A stretch of 21,990 nucleotides of DNA. It comes from an uncultured Collinsella sp. (GTDB lineage Bacteria > Actinomycetota > Coriobacteriia > Coriobacteriales > Coriobacteriaceae). Each line of letters starts with the position of its first letter. Within the stretch, counting starts at the first letter, position 1. Location: the NCBI GenBank assembly GCA_900546455.1, contig URCS01000033.1, forward strand, positions 1-21,990, in the 5' to 3' direction. Positions 13,900 through 21,083 of this stretch are shown here, one piece after another. Both the position numbers and the translations under genes were made by a program. The notes under the pieces were generated by a model, which searched no databases, had not been told where the DNA came from, and saw nothing but the letters and a program-made list of their open reading frames with translations.

Positions 13900-14806
13900 C
13901 GCCGGCCTCCTTGGCGCCATCGGCGTTTGAGCCCGCAGCCTCGCGCTTTGCCCTGCGCTCGGCATCGAGCTCGGCATCGCTCTCGCGCACCAGCTTGATA
14001 ATCGCCGCGCATGCCTCCTCGCCCACCAGGTCGCGGGCACGGACCGTCAGACGCGTAGCCTCCTGCTTGTCGCCGTCGCTTGCAGCATCGGTCGCGCACA
14101 TGATCAGGCAGATGGCGATCTCGGCCGAAGGCGAGGTCGGCACGCCCTGCAGGGCGAGCTCACCCATCACATGGTCGTCACTCTCGTCCGCGGCATCCGG
14201 ATAGGTGGTATGGATCTTGTTGAGCAGGCGCGTCGTATGCGCATCATTGGGCGCCAGGCGCAGCGCCAGACGTGCGCAGCCCACGGCAGCCGAAATGTTC
14301 TCGGTCTCGGGCTCCAAGAAGTACTGACCCAAGTTGGTGTAGGCGCGTGCGGCGCACTTACCGTCGCTCGCGCGCTCCAGCACCGAGAACGAGAGCGATG
14401 CCCACTCCTGCTTGTCCTCGAGCGCGCGGAACAGCTCGGCCAAGTCCAAGCGATAGTTGCAGTTCATGGGATCCCAACGCACGGCCTGCATCAGGGCATT
14501 CCGAGCACTCACATAATCCTGCTGGCGAATGTAGGCAAACGCCATGTCGGAGTACAGGCGGTCAAAGGGAACCTCGACCTGCACCAGCTCGCGCGGATCC
14601 TTCTCCACGCGGCGATAGGCCAGGCGCTCAAACTTGCTGTCGAAGCTAAAGTACTGGCGCTTCTCCTCCGTCTTGCACTCAGCGTCGATATACTCCTCGG
14701 CGAGCTCCACCAGACGCTCAAGCAGCGGCGTCGCCGTAGCCAGGTCGCCCTGCGCCAGATAGTTCTCGGCATACGTGATGTCTTCCAAGCTGATAGGCAG
14801 GTCCAT
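13889..14806 (-). CDS. Tetratricopeptide-like repeat protein, 305 residues
   Basis: A soluble, acidic helical protein. Helix pairs of TPR type are visible at about residues 12-40 (AENYLAQGDLATATPLLERL), 85-112 (AFAYIRQQDYVSARNALMQA) and again around 150-190 (YTNLGQYFLEPETENISAAV...ARLALRLAPND). The middle piece RQYFSFDSKFERLAYRRVEKD is conserved-looking but unassigned. The C-terminus is Glu/Ala/Lys rich. No catalytic motif is seen; the likely role is protein-protein scaffolding. The ATG at 14806 has a GAGGAG SD. Its overlap with smpB suggests one transcript, but a role in trans-translation is not shown. Confidence 0.8.
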   Translation of the reverse strand: MDLPISLEDITYAENYLAQGDLATATPLLERLVELAEEYIDAECKTEEKRQYFSFDSKFERLAYRRVEKDPRELVQVEVPFDRLYSDMAFAYIRQQDYVSARNALMQAVRWDPMNCNYRLDLAELFRALEDKQEWASLSFSVLERASDGKCAARAYTNLGQYFLEPETENISAAVGCARLALRLAPNDAHTTRLLNKIHTTYPDAADESDDHVMGELALQGVPTSPSAEIAICLIMCATDAASDGDKQEATRLTVRARDLVGEEACAAIIKLVRESDAELDAERRAKREAAGSNADGAKEAGDAQ

Positions 14807-14865
14807 GACAACTCCTCGGTCCGGGCGGCAGACTCAACGCACGCCTTAAACATCGGTCAATACAC

Positions 14866-14893
14866 AAAACCCGGGTCTCTTACGAGGCCCGGG
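14866..14893 (-). terminator. Rho-independent terminator of the tRNA operon
   Basis: On the minus strand CCCGGG and CCCGGG (self-complementary), with CTC/GAG inside and one mismatch, form a hairpin closed by a GTAA loop, followed by TTTT. It lies 11 bases after the CCA end of tRNA-Glu and just ahead of the TPR gene. Confidence 0.75.
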
Positions 14894-14903
14894 CGTTCAA
14901 TTT

Positions 14904-14980
14904 TGGTAGCCCGTACCAGATTCGAACTGGTGATCTCCGCCTTGAGAGGGCGGCGTCCTAAACCGCTAGACGAACGGGCC
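14904..14980 (-). tRNA. tRNA-Glu (anticodon CTC)
   Basis: A 77-nt cloverleaf with encoded CCA. The 7-bp acceptor stem is GGCCCGT/ACGGGCT (one G-U at the first pair). Anticodon stem CCGCC/GGCGG carries loop CTCTCAA, so the anticodon is CTC reading GAG. The T arm is ACCAG-TTCGAAT-CTGGT. It follows tRNA-Gln by 17 bp on one transcript. Confidence 0.96.
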
Positions 14981-14997
14981 ATATGTAGCAAATGCAA

Positions 14998-15071
14998 TGG
15001 CTGGGATGGAGGGAGTCGAACCCCCATTGACGGAACCAGAATCCGCTGTCCTGCCATTAGACGACATCCCA
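14998..15071 (-). tRNA. tRNA-Gln (anticodon CTG)
   Basis: A 74-nt cloverleaf with encoded CCA. The acceptor stem TGGGATG/CATCCCA has the weak U1-A72 pair typical of tRNA-Gln, with G73. Anticodon stem GCGGA/TCCGT has loop TTCTGGT, so the anticodon is CTG reading CAG. First gene of the two-tRNA operon. Confidence 0.96.
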
Positions 15072-15115
15072 ATGACTGCATCGCTGCGCTCGGCTGTGCC
15101 TTTGCGCAAGAAAGA

Positions 15116-15144
15116 AATATACGGGAAGTCCGGCCGTGACGCAA
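15116..15144 (-). promoter_or_regulatory. Promoter of the tRNA-Gln/tRNA-Glu operon
   Basis: On the minus strand TTGCGT (complement of 15139-15144), 17 bp, TATATT (complement of 15116-15121). An AT-rich block with A/T runs (about 15150-15185) lies directly upstream of the -35 box, as an UP element would. Transcription would start about 35-40 bp before the mature tRNA-Gln. Confidence 0.75.
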
Positions 15145-15337
15145 GCCCCAATTTTGACTTTTTTGAAATTCAGTCAAATACGGCCAACACGTGAAGGACC
15201 TGTGAAGTCGACCGCTGCACACGAAGGGCAAAACGCCGCGAGCGGTAGCCGTCAACCGTTGGCAGATTCTACCGCGAAAACGATAGCACCAGGCAACACA
15301 ATCGAAGTATCAATGATCACGTAGATATCGAGGCGCC

Positions 15338-15748
15338 ATGGACGAAGAGCTTGATTACCTATGGGAGACCCTGGGCCTCGAGATCACTGCTGACCTTTGG
15401 CCCGAACGGGACAAAATCCATCCCACTCTGCGCCCCGCCATCACGGTGATGCAGGCAAAATACCGCCGTGCATCCTTTTTGATCATGCGGATGTCATGGC
15501 ACGCGGGACTCCCCGACCTTAAGCGAATCCAGGCAAGCCTCGTCGAGCTGTCCGGTATGCCGACCGTCATATCCGAGGCGCACCTGGAGCAGCGCCAGCG
15601 CGAGCGACTGCAACAGCAGCGGATCCCCTTTATCTGCCCCGGCGTTCAGGCATATCTGCCCTTTATGGACGAGGAGTACTGGAGCGGCAAGCCCAACAAG
15701 CACGTAAAGGTCTACGGTCCGCACGAATGGGCACAGCTGGAGGACTAA
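15338..15748 (+). CDS. Hypothetical protein, 136 residues
   Basis: Not firmly recognised. The protein starts MDEELDYLWETLGLEI and has an Arg/Gln-rich helix (HLEQRQRERLQQQR) followed by IPFICPGVQAYLPFM. That last motif resembles the start of the C-terminal winged-helix part of some MarR-like regulators, where it is followed by a DNA-binding domain; here the protein ends 35 residues later, so it may be a shortened or unrelated relative. No signal peptide or membrane segment is present. The ATG at 15338 has a GAGG close upstream, a modest SD. It is divergent from the tRNA operon and convergent with the ArsC/Spx-like gene, with repeat family B right after its stop. Confidence 0.7.
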   Translation: MDEELDYLWETLGLEITADLWPERDKIHPTLRPAITVMQAKYRRASFLIMRMSWHAGLPDLKRIQASLVELSGMPTVISEAHLEQRQRERLQQQRIPFICPGVQAYLPFMDEEYWSGKPNKHVKVYGPHEWAQLED

Positions 15749-15767
15749 CCGGGGCGGGCCCGCCAGT

Positions 15768-15937
15768 GGAAAATGCATCCCACTCTGAGCGCCCATTCCG
15801 GGACATAGTTTCCCGCAGAGTCCTCAACCGGAAAGCGTGTCCCAGAATTCACGCTCAAACTGGGACATGCTTTCCCCTAGAGCCCCCAAGCGGAAACCGC
15901 ATCTCACAATCAACGCCCAAAACGGGACGCACTTTCC
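15768..15937. repeat. Family B palindromic repeat array (three 46-bp units)
   Basis: Units at 15768-15813, 15830-15875 and 15892-15937, each 46 bp: left arm like GGAAAGCGTGTCCCA (15 bp), a 16-bp interior, right arm like TGGGACATGCTTTCC. Units are separated by exactly 16 bp, giving a 62-bp period, and arms therefore alternate in orientation at a constant 31-bp pitch. The middle unit pairs along all 15 positions (one G-U); the outer two are degenerate. Spacers resemble each other (AGAG.CC.CAA). The array fills the convergent gap between the 15338 gene and the ArsC/Spx-like gene, ending 8 bp before the latter's stop codon. A perfect palindrome GGCGGGCCCGCC precedes it at 15753-15764. Confidence 0.9.
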
Positions 15938-15944
15938 GCAGCCG

Positions 15945-16304
15945 CTACAGTAACGCCTCGGCCCAAGCCGCTTCCCTAAAGCCGGGAATCACAAAGTCGT
16001 CGCCCACCAGCAGCGGACGCTTGACCAGCATGCCATCGGTCGCCAACAGCTCGTAGCACTCCTGATCTGTCATCCCCGCATCCAGACGCGCCTTCAGGCC
16101 CAGCTCTCGATATTTCATGCCCGACGAATTAAAGAAGCGCCGCACCGGCAGCCCCGAACGAGCAATCCAGGTCGCAAGCTCATCAGCCGTGGGATTGTCC
16201 AAAACGATATCGCGATCGATATACTCTACCCCATGTTCGTCCAACCACGCCTTGGCCTTTTTACAGGTCGAACACTTGGGATATTCAACAAACAATACCG
16301 CCAT
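15945..16304 (-). CDS. ArsC/Spx family thioredoxin-fold protein
   Basis: A 119-residue protein of the arsenate reductase-like family (YffB/Spx group). YPKCSTCKKAKAWL carries a CxxC pair (C11, C14) at the N-terminus of the thioredoxin fold; GLPVRRFFNSSGMKYRELGLK and KRPLLVGDDFVIPGF are the conserved blocks around the conserved Arg and the cis-Pro. Family members are arsenate reductases, glutathione-linked reductases or RNA polymerase-binding redox regulators (Spx). The CxxC and the absence of neighbouring ars genes favour a redox role over arsenic resistance, but the sequence does not settle it. The ATG at 16304 is chosen for its AAAGGA SD; an upstream in-frame start at 16388 has none. Confidence 0.88.
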   Translation of the reverse strand: MAVLFVEYPKCSTCKKAKAWLDEHGVEYIDRDIVLDNPTADELATWIARSGLPVRRFFNSSGMKYRELGLKARLDAGMTDQECYELLATDGMLVKRPLLVGDDFVIPGFREAAWAEALL

Positions 16305-16426
16305 GGGATTTCCTTTCTTAGAGAAAACAGGTGTCTGGAAAACTGCACATCGACGACCACTCGCGATTGCAGCCGTTATTGTAGTCAATGTCGAAGCATA
16401 GGCAGTCGCGATGTCTCGTCTTAAGG

Positions 16427-17008
16427 CTAGCGCCTCGCATGGGCGCCGATCGGCCGAGTCGCATGGCGCACCAACGCCGCTGCCAGCAATACCAACAGCA
16501 TCGCGGTGACATAGCCCGCAGCATCGAATCCTAAATCGATAACGTCGAAATGCCTGCCGGGAACAAAGATCTTATGCACCTGATCGCCAATGGAGCAGGC
16601 GGCGCAAAAGAGCAATGCGGGCAGGCAACGGGAGCATACGCTCCACGGACGCCTGGAAAAGCAAACCACGACCACCGAGGCGAACAATCCGACGAAGAAA
16701 AACTCTACGGTATGGGCAACGCGACGGACGTTCGTGCCCACCCACATGCGAATGGAAGCAAGTCGGCCAGACCGTACATTCGAGGCAGCCGAATCGGTGC
16801 CCCCGGTCATTCCGTTCTCCGTCTGAGCTTCACCCGTGGCATTGGCAGCCTGTACGCCCGTAGCCTGACCCTCCACCACACGCGCGGTAGACTCGCTCAG
16901 CAACGACGTCTCCACCGCATTTTGCTCCGTCAGCACCCAGATGCCCGCCAGCGTTGCAGCGAACAGAACGATCGCGGTCCATCCGATTATTTGTTTTACG
17001 CGCGCCAA
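16427..17008 (-). CDS. VanZ-like family membrane protein, TTG start
   Basis: A 193-residue protein. A first membrane helix spans residues 8-26, then a Ser/Thr/Ala/Gly-rich linker (30-80) likely outside the membrane, then three more hydrophobic helices (about 100-118, 127-143 and 163-182). RRVAHTVEFFFVGLFA and GDQVHKIFVPGRHFDVIDLGFD match the two VanZ signature blocks (R..H..E and D..H..FVPGR..D..D). VanZ-like proteins affect teicoplanin and cell-envelope tolerance by an unknown mechanism; here the function is not predictable. The start is TTG at 17008, because AAAAGGAGG lies 7 bases upstream; the ATG at 17056 has no SD and would put that SD inside the gene. Confidence 0.82.
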   Translation of the reverse strand: MARVKQIIGWTAIVLFAATLAGIWVLTEQNAVETSLLSESTARVVEGQATGVQAANATGEAQTENGMTGGTDSAASNVRSGRLASIRMWVGTNVRRVAHTVEFFFVGLFASVVVVCFSRRPWSVCSRCLPALLFCAACSIGDQVHKIFVPGRHFDVIDLGFDAAGYVTAMLLVLLAAALVRHATRPIGAHARR

Positions 17009-17114
17009 GGGCCTACCTCCTTTTTTTTGAATATCAGCGAGTGTAGCCCCAAATGACATCGCCACCGTATCAAAATTTGAATCACAACAGGAAGCGACAA
17101 AGCGACGCAAACCC

Positions 17115-17720
17115 CTACCCCGCCTCGCGCATCCAGCGATCGAACGTCCCCACGCACACGCCCAGGCACTTTGCTGCCTGGCTGCGCGTAATATCGCCTG
17201 CCTCATAGCTATCGCGCACCAGCTCAAACTGAGGAGGGCACGGCTTGCGAGGTCGACCGAAACGAACCCCTCGCGCCCGCGCCGCTGCAATCCCCTCCGC
17301 CTGGCGCCGATGGATATTCTCGCGCTCCACCTGCGCCACGTAGCTCAGCAGTTGCAGCACAATATCGGCAATCAGGGTGTTGGTCACATCCGGCGCGCCG
17401 CTGGCCCTGGCGCGCGTGTCAAGCAATGGCATGTCCAACACCACAATGGCAACCCCGAGATCCTTGGTAATGCGTCGCCATTCCTCAAGAATCTCGGAGT
17501 AATTACGACCAAGTCGGTCGATAGAAAGCACCACCAGCACGTCCCCATCCCCCAGCACGCGCAGCAGATCGCGATATTGCGGACGGTCGAAGTCCTTGCC
17601 GCTCGCACGGTCAGCATAAATATTCGCCGACTCCACGCCATAGGCGATCAGCGCATCAAACTGCCGATTCAGGTTCTGATCACGCGAACTCACGCGCGCA
17701 TAGCCGTACACAGTCGCCAT
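17115..17720 (-). CDS. Small serine recombinase (resolvase/invertase family)
   Basis: A 201-residue protein, normal for the family. VYGYARVSSRDQNLNRQ carries the catalytic Ser11; LVVLSIDRLGRNYSEI holds the conserved active-site arginine region; residues 125-165 form the long dimer helix ending RARGVRFGRPRK; the C-terminal helix-turn-helix is GDITRSQAAKCLGVCVGTFDRWM. Such enzymes cut and rejoin DNA at paired palindromic crossover sites through a 5'-phosphoserine link, resolving cointegrates or inverting segments. No transposase or terminal repeats are seen next to it. The start is the ATG at 17720 just before the resolvase domain (GGGGA lies close upstream); TTG at 17750 would overlap the inverted repeat. 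The immediate upstream inverted repeat (17740-17778) is a candidate binding site. Confidence 0.9.
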   Translation of the reverse strand: MATVYGYARVSSRDQNLNRQFDALIAYGVESANIYADRASGKDFDRPQYRDLLRVLGDGDVLVVLSIDRLGRNYSEILEEWRRITKDLGVAIVVLDMPLLDTRARASGAPDVTNTLIADIVLQLLSYVAQVERENIHRRQAEGIAAARARGVRFGRPRKPCPPQFELVRDSYEAGDITRSQAAKCLGVCVGTFDRWMREAG

Positions 17721-17739
17721 CTCATCCCCGCTTTCTTGT

Positions 17740-17778
17740 AAACCTGCCAAAAAGGGACAGGTTTATTTTGGTAGGTTT
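17740..17778. repeat. Inverted repeat immediately upstream of the serine recombinase
   Basis: AAACCTGCCAAAA (17740-17752) and TTTTGGTAGGTTT (17766-17778) are 13-bp arms with one mismatch, separated by 13 bases that contain GGGACAGGTTTA, a third half-copy of the AGGTTT word. It begins 20 bp upstream of the recombinase ATG. It may be a recombinase crossover or autoregulatory site, or an interspersed REP-like element. Confidence 0.55.
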
Positions 17779-17842
17779 TACCTCCCAAATAGCAGGCGGA
17801 TAGGCGGCCGAGCAGGCGGCGACGCGGCCGTGATCCAAATGC

Positions 17843-17868
17843 GGGGGCGGCTCCGAAAGACCACCCCC
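17843..17868 (-). terminator. Candidate terminator after rnr
   Basis: On the minus strand GGGGGTGG pairs with CCGCCCCC (one G-U pair) around a 10-base loop. It starts about 25 bp after the rnr stop; a second small hairpin (CCCG/CGGG) lies between. The following sequence is only ATTTGG, so the U-tract is poor. Confidence 0.4.
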
Positions 17869-17891
17869 ACTCCCGTACGGTCGGGATTCGG

Positions 17892-20027
17892 CTAATGGAT
17901 AAGCTTAAAGTCCAAGTGTCCGCGCGTGGTATTGACGCGCGAGACCTCGATAATCACGCGCTGGCCCAGCTCATAACGAGTCCCCGTGTCGGCGCCCGTC
18001 AGTGTAAGCGCGTCCTCGTCGAACTCAAACCACTCGTTGCCCAGGCTTTTAATCGAGACCAGGCCCTCGACCTGCGTCAGATCCAAGCGAACAAAAAGAC
18101 CCATGCTGCTAACCCACGAGATGGTTCCGGCATAGCGCTCGCCCAGACGATCCTCATAGTACTGAGCGATCTTGATCTTTTGCGTCGCATGGCTGGCAGC
18201 GTCGGCCGCGCGCTCGGCATCGCTGCAGGCACGACAAATCTGGGGCAGAATGCGCGGCAGCGACTCGCGCCCCTTACCGATCAGGCGCGGCGTGCGGACC
18301 AGGGCGTCCTTGCCGCCCAGCCGCTCGTATGCCAGCTGCAGCTTGAGCACGCGGTGCACCACCAGATCGGGGTAGCGACGGATGGGGCTCGTAAAGTGAC
18401 AGTAGCACGGCGCGGCGAGCGCAAAGTGGCCCTCGTTGCGCGGCTTGTACAGCGCGCGCTGCATGCTGCGCAGAAGCAGCGTGTTGACGAGCGGTGCGTT
18501 GGCCGTACCGGCGGCAGCATCGACTGCAGCCTGCAGCTCATCGGGACTCCCCAGGGCAATACCGGCAGCACGGCGATCGTCGATGATGCCTAACTGCGCC
18601 AGCGCAACGGCGGCACCGTGCAGGCTATCGGGGCTCGGATCCTCATGCACGCGATAGCAGGCCTCGATATCACGGTCCGCCAGCCACTCTGCAACGCACT
18701 CGTTGGCGAGCAGCATGGCTTCCTCGATAAGCGACGTGGCACACGAACGCTCACGCGCCACAATCTGCACGGGCACTCCGTCCTCATCCAATAAAGCGCG
18801 AATCTCGGCCGTGTCAAAATCGACTGAGCCGCGGGCGCGACGAATACGACGGCGAAGTTCGGCGAGTTCGTTGGCGGCGACAAGGAAATCGCCGAGGTCG
18901 ACGTTGTAGCCGCGGGCGGCCTCCTCGCACGCAAGACCGCGCTCAAGCGCTTCCTCGCGCAAGGCCTCGGCAGCCGCAACATCCTCAGCGGCGCCTTCCA
19001 ACACCGAATACTCAACCGCGCCGGCACGCACCAGCAGCGCCTCGGCGCCGTCATAGTCCATACGCACACGCGAGCGAATCACGCTGGGATAAGGGTCGTA
19101 CTGGCGCACGCGGCCCTGCGCGTCGAGCTCAATGTCGACGGTAAACGCCAGGCGGTCCTCGTCGGGACGAAGCGAGCACAGATCGTTCGACAGGCGTTCG
19201 GGCAGCATGGGAAGCACGCGATCGGCCAGATACACCGATGTCGTGCGATGGCGAGCCTCAAGATCGATATGCCCGTCCCAAGCCACATAGTGTGAAACGT
19301 CGGCGATATGCACGCCCAGCTTGTAGCCACCCTCGGGCGTTCGCTCCAGCGAAATGGCGTCGTCAAAGTCGCGCGCGTCGGCTGGGTCGATCGTGATGAC
19401 AAAGCGGTCGCGCAGATCGCGGCGGAGCGGGTCCTTAAGCGCCGCGGACACATCGAGCGAAAGCCCCTCGGCCTCGTCTAGCGCGGCCTCGGGATAGCTA
19501 TCGGTATAGCCGTAACGCGCCATCACATATTGAACGCCCAAATCGGGCGCGTCATCTCCGCCAATGCGGCGTTCGATCGTCACAGTGCCCGATTCCAGGC
19601 GCGTCGGGTAGGTCAAAATGCGCGCGACAACAGCATCACCCGGGTGGACGCCCAGACGATCCGCCGAGGTATCCTCGGGCAGAATGAAGAAGTCGGCCTT
19701 CAGGCGCGAATCGAGCGGCTCAATCACACCGAGCGGACCGGCGGTCTGGTACGTGCCCACCACGCTTATAGCTGCGCGCTCAACCACGCCCTCGATCACG
19801 GCGCGACGCTCGCCATGCGGGCTGTTCTTAATGCTCACGGCAACGGTATCGCCGTCCATGATCTCACGCTTGCCGCGACCCATAACCTTGTAGTCGCCAT
19901 TCTCGGTTATGACATAGGCACTGTGCTCATGGAGCTGCACGCGCCCGGTCAGGCTCGGACGGCGTTCGCTGCGCACCGGCCCGCGCTTATTGCGAGCTCC
20001 ACGCTTATGCTTGTTATTGCGCCCCAT
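17892..20027 (-). CDS. rnr: Ribonuclease R (RNB-family 3'-5' exoribonuclease)
   Basis: A 711-residue processive 3'-5' exoribonuclease that degrades structured RNA, including stalled mRNAs in trans-translation. The N-terminus (1-25) is rich in Lys/Arg. A cold-shock OB domain covers about 26-90, a second about 95-150. The RNB catalytic domain follows with ITIDPADARDFDDAI (D214, D220, D222, D223: metal ligands), GVHIADVSHYV and the FTSPIRRYPDLVVHR block. A C-terminal S1 domain covers about 630-711 (RYAGTISWVSSMGLFVRL...EGLVSI). It lacks the longer N-terminal HTH region of the E. coli enzyme. The ATG at 20027 has a TAGGAGG SD. It is preceded by the ftsX terminator, so it is transcribed separately from ftsEX. 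Confidence 0.96.
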   Translation of the reverse strand: MGRNNKHKRGARNKRGPVRSERRPSLTGRVQLHEHSAYVITENGDYKVMGRGKREIMDGDTVAVSIKNSPHGERRAVIEGVVERAAISVVGTYQTAGPLGVIEPLDSRLKADFFILPEDTSADRLGVHPGDAVVARILTYPTRLESGTVTIERRIGGDDAPDLGVQYVMARYGYTDSYPEAALDEAEGLSLDVSAALKDPLRRDLRDRFVITIDPADARDFDDAISLERTPEGGYKLGVHIADVSHYVAWDGHIDLEARHRTTSVYLADRVLPMLPERLSNDLCSLRPDEDRLAFTVDIELDAQGRVRQYDPYPSVIRSRVRMDYDGAEALLVRAGAVEYSVLEGAAEDVAAAEALREEALERGLACEEAARGYNVDLGDFLVAANELAELRRRIRRARGSVDFDTAEIRALLDEDGVPVQIVARERSCATSLIEEAMLLANECVAEWLADRDIEACYRVHEDPSPDSLHGAAVALAQLGIIDDRRAAGIALGSPDELQAAVDAAAGTANAPLVNTLLLRSMQRALYKPRNEGHFALAAPCYCHFTSPIRRYPDLVVHRVLKLQLAYERLGGKDALVRTPRLIGKGRESLPRILPQICRACSDAERAADAASHATQKIKIAQYYEDRLGERYAGTISWVSSMGLFVRLDLTQVEGLVSIKSLGNEWFEFDEDALTLTGADTGTRYELGQRVIIEVSRVNTTRGHLDFKLIH

Positions 20028-20104
20028 GGCGCCTCCTAACTATCGATTGCGAACTCCAAAGAGTCTACCCAAATGATTCGCTTTCCTGCCGTCCCCTAGG
20101 GATC

Positions 20105-20138
20105 AAAAAACGGGCCGCCCCATAAGAGACGACCCGTT
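20105..20138 (-). terminator. Rho-independent terminator after ftsX
   Basis: On the minus strand AACGGGTCG pairs with CGGCCCGTT (one G-U pair) around 13 bases, and the stem runs into TTTTTT. It lies about 25 bp past the ftsX stop and ends the ftsE-ftsX operon. Confidence 0.88.
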
Positions 20139-20162
20139 GGAAGGGATGAATTCCAGGCATGC

Positions 20163-21083
20163 CTACACGCGCAGGTAGCGACGCATGGCGATGGCAGAAC
20201 CAAAGAGGCCGATAATCACGCCGACCAGAATCAGCGCAGCATAGGTCACCAGGTAGTACTGCATCGGCAGGGCAAACGACATCCAGCCGATGCTCTCCTG
20301 CAGACGCGGAATCATCAGATTGCGCAGCAGCTCTAGAACGCCGATGGAAAGCAGCGAGCCCAAAATGGCCTGCAGTACGCCCTCGGTGATAAACGGGCCA
20401 CGAATGAAGCCGTTGCTGGCGCCGACCAGACGCATAATCGCAATCTCACGACGACGCGCCGTGATGGACAGGCGAATCGTGTTGTTGATGAAGATGAATG
20501 CGATAAAGGTCAGAAGGCCAACGAGCACCACGGCGGCGATGCGGATGTAGTTGGTCACCTGGAACAGGCGACTCACTTCCTCCTGGCCGTACAGCACGCT
20601 CGCGTTGACGTCGCCGTCATCCGCGATCTTCTGGAAATCGGCATCCTTCTTGAGCTTCTCTGCCGTGCTCTCGACCTTGGAAGGATCGTCCATCTCAATA
20701 GCGAAGGAAGCCGGCAGCGGGTTCTGGCCATCGAGCGCGCTCATGGTGGCGTCGGCGTTGCCCGACATCTTGCTCGTATACTCAGCCAGCGCGTCGTCCT
20801 TGTCCTTATAGGTCACGGACTTGACGTTATTCCACGTCTTAAGTTCGGCCTCAAAAGCCTGAACATCGGCCTGATCGGCGTCATCACTAATGAACGCGTT
20901 GATGACAACCTGATCCTCGACGGTGCCGATCACGGAGTTCAGCATCGCGGAGCCCATGATGAACAGGCCGATGATAAACAGCGAAAGGAAGATCGTGATG
21001 ACGGCGCCGAGCGAGGTAGTCCAGTTACGGAAGAAGTGGCTGATTGCCTCTTTGAAGGAGTAGCCCACGTTAGTTGGTGCCAT
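20163..21083 (-). CDS. ftsX: Cell division protein FtsX (ABC transporter permease-like)
   Basis: A 306-residue membrane partner of FtsE. The first helix is at about 25-45 (TSLGAVITIFLSLFIIGLFI), followed by a large extracytoplasmic domain (about 50-175) with DQVVINAFISDDADQADVQA and the KSVTYKDKDDAL block, then three C-terminal helices with the FtsX/MacB-like core TARRREIAIMRLVGASNGFIRGPF between helices 2 and 3. FtsEX activates peptidoglycan hydrolases at the septum. The ATG at 21083 overlaps the ftsE 3' end by 14 bp, with the SD (GGAGGT) inside ftsE, so translation is coupled. Confidence 0.96.
   Translation of the reverse strand: MAPTNVGYSFKEAISHFFRNWTTSLGAVITIFLSLFIIGLFIMGSAMLNSVIGTVEDQVVINAFISDDADQADVQAFEAELKTWNNVKSVTYKDKDDALAEYTSKMSGNADATMSALDGQNPLPASFAIEMDDPSKVESTAEKLKKDADFQKIADDGDVNASVLYGQEEVSRLFQVTNYIRIAAVVLVGLLTFIAFIFINNTIRLSITARRREIAIMRLVGASNGFIRGPFITEGVLQAILGSLLSIGVLELLRNLMIPRLQESIGWMSFALPMQYYLVTYAALILVGVIIGLFGSAIAMRRYLRV

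Noticed and set aside
17721..17750. TTG start at 17750 for the serine recombinase
   Set aside because: It lies in the inverted repeat and would add residues before the conserved N-terminal strand; the ATG at 17720 fits the family.
13429..20027. A tmRNA (ssrA) gene near smpB and rnr
   Set aside because: I looked for the tRNA-like 3' end with a TTCGA T-loop and CCA outside the two tRNAs and found none.
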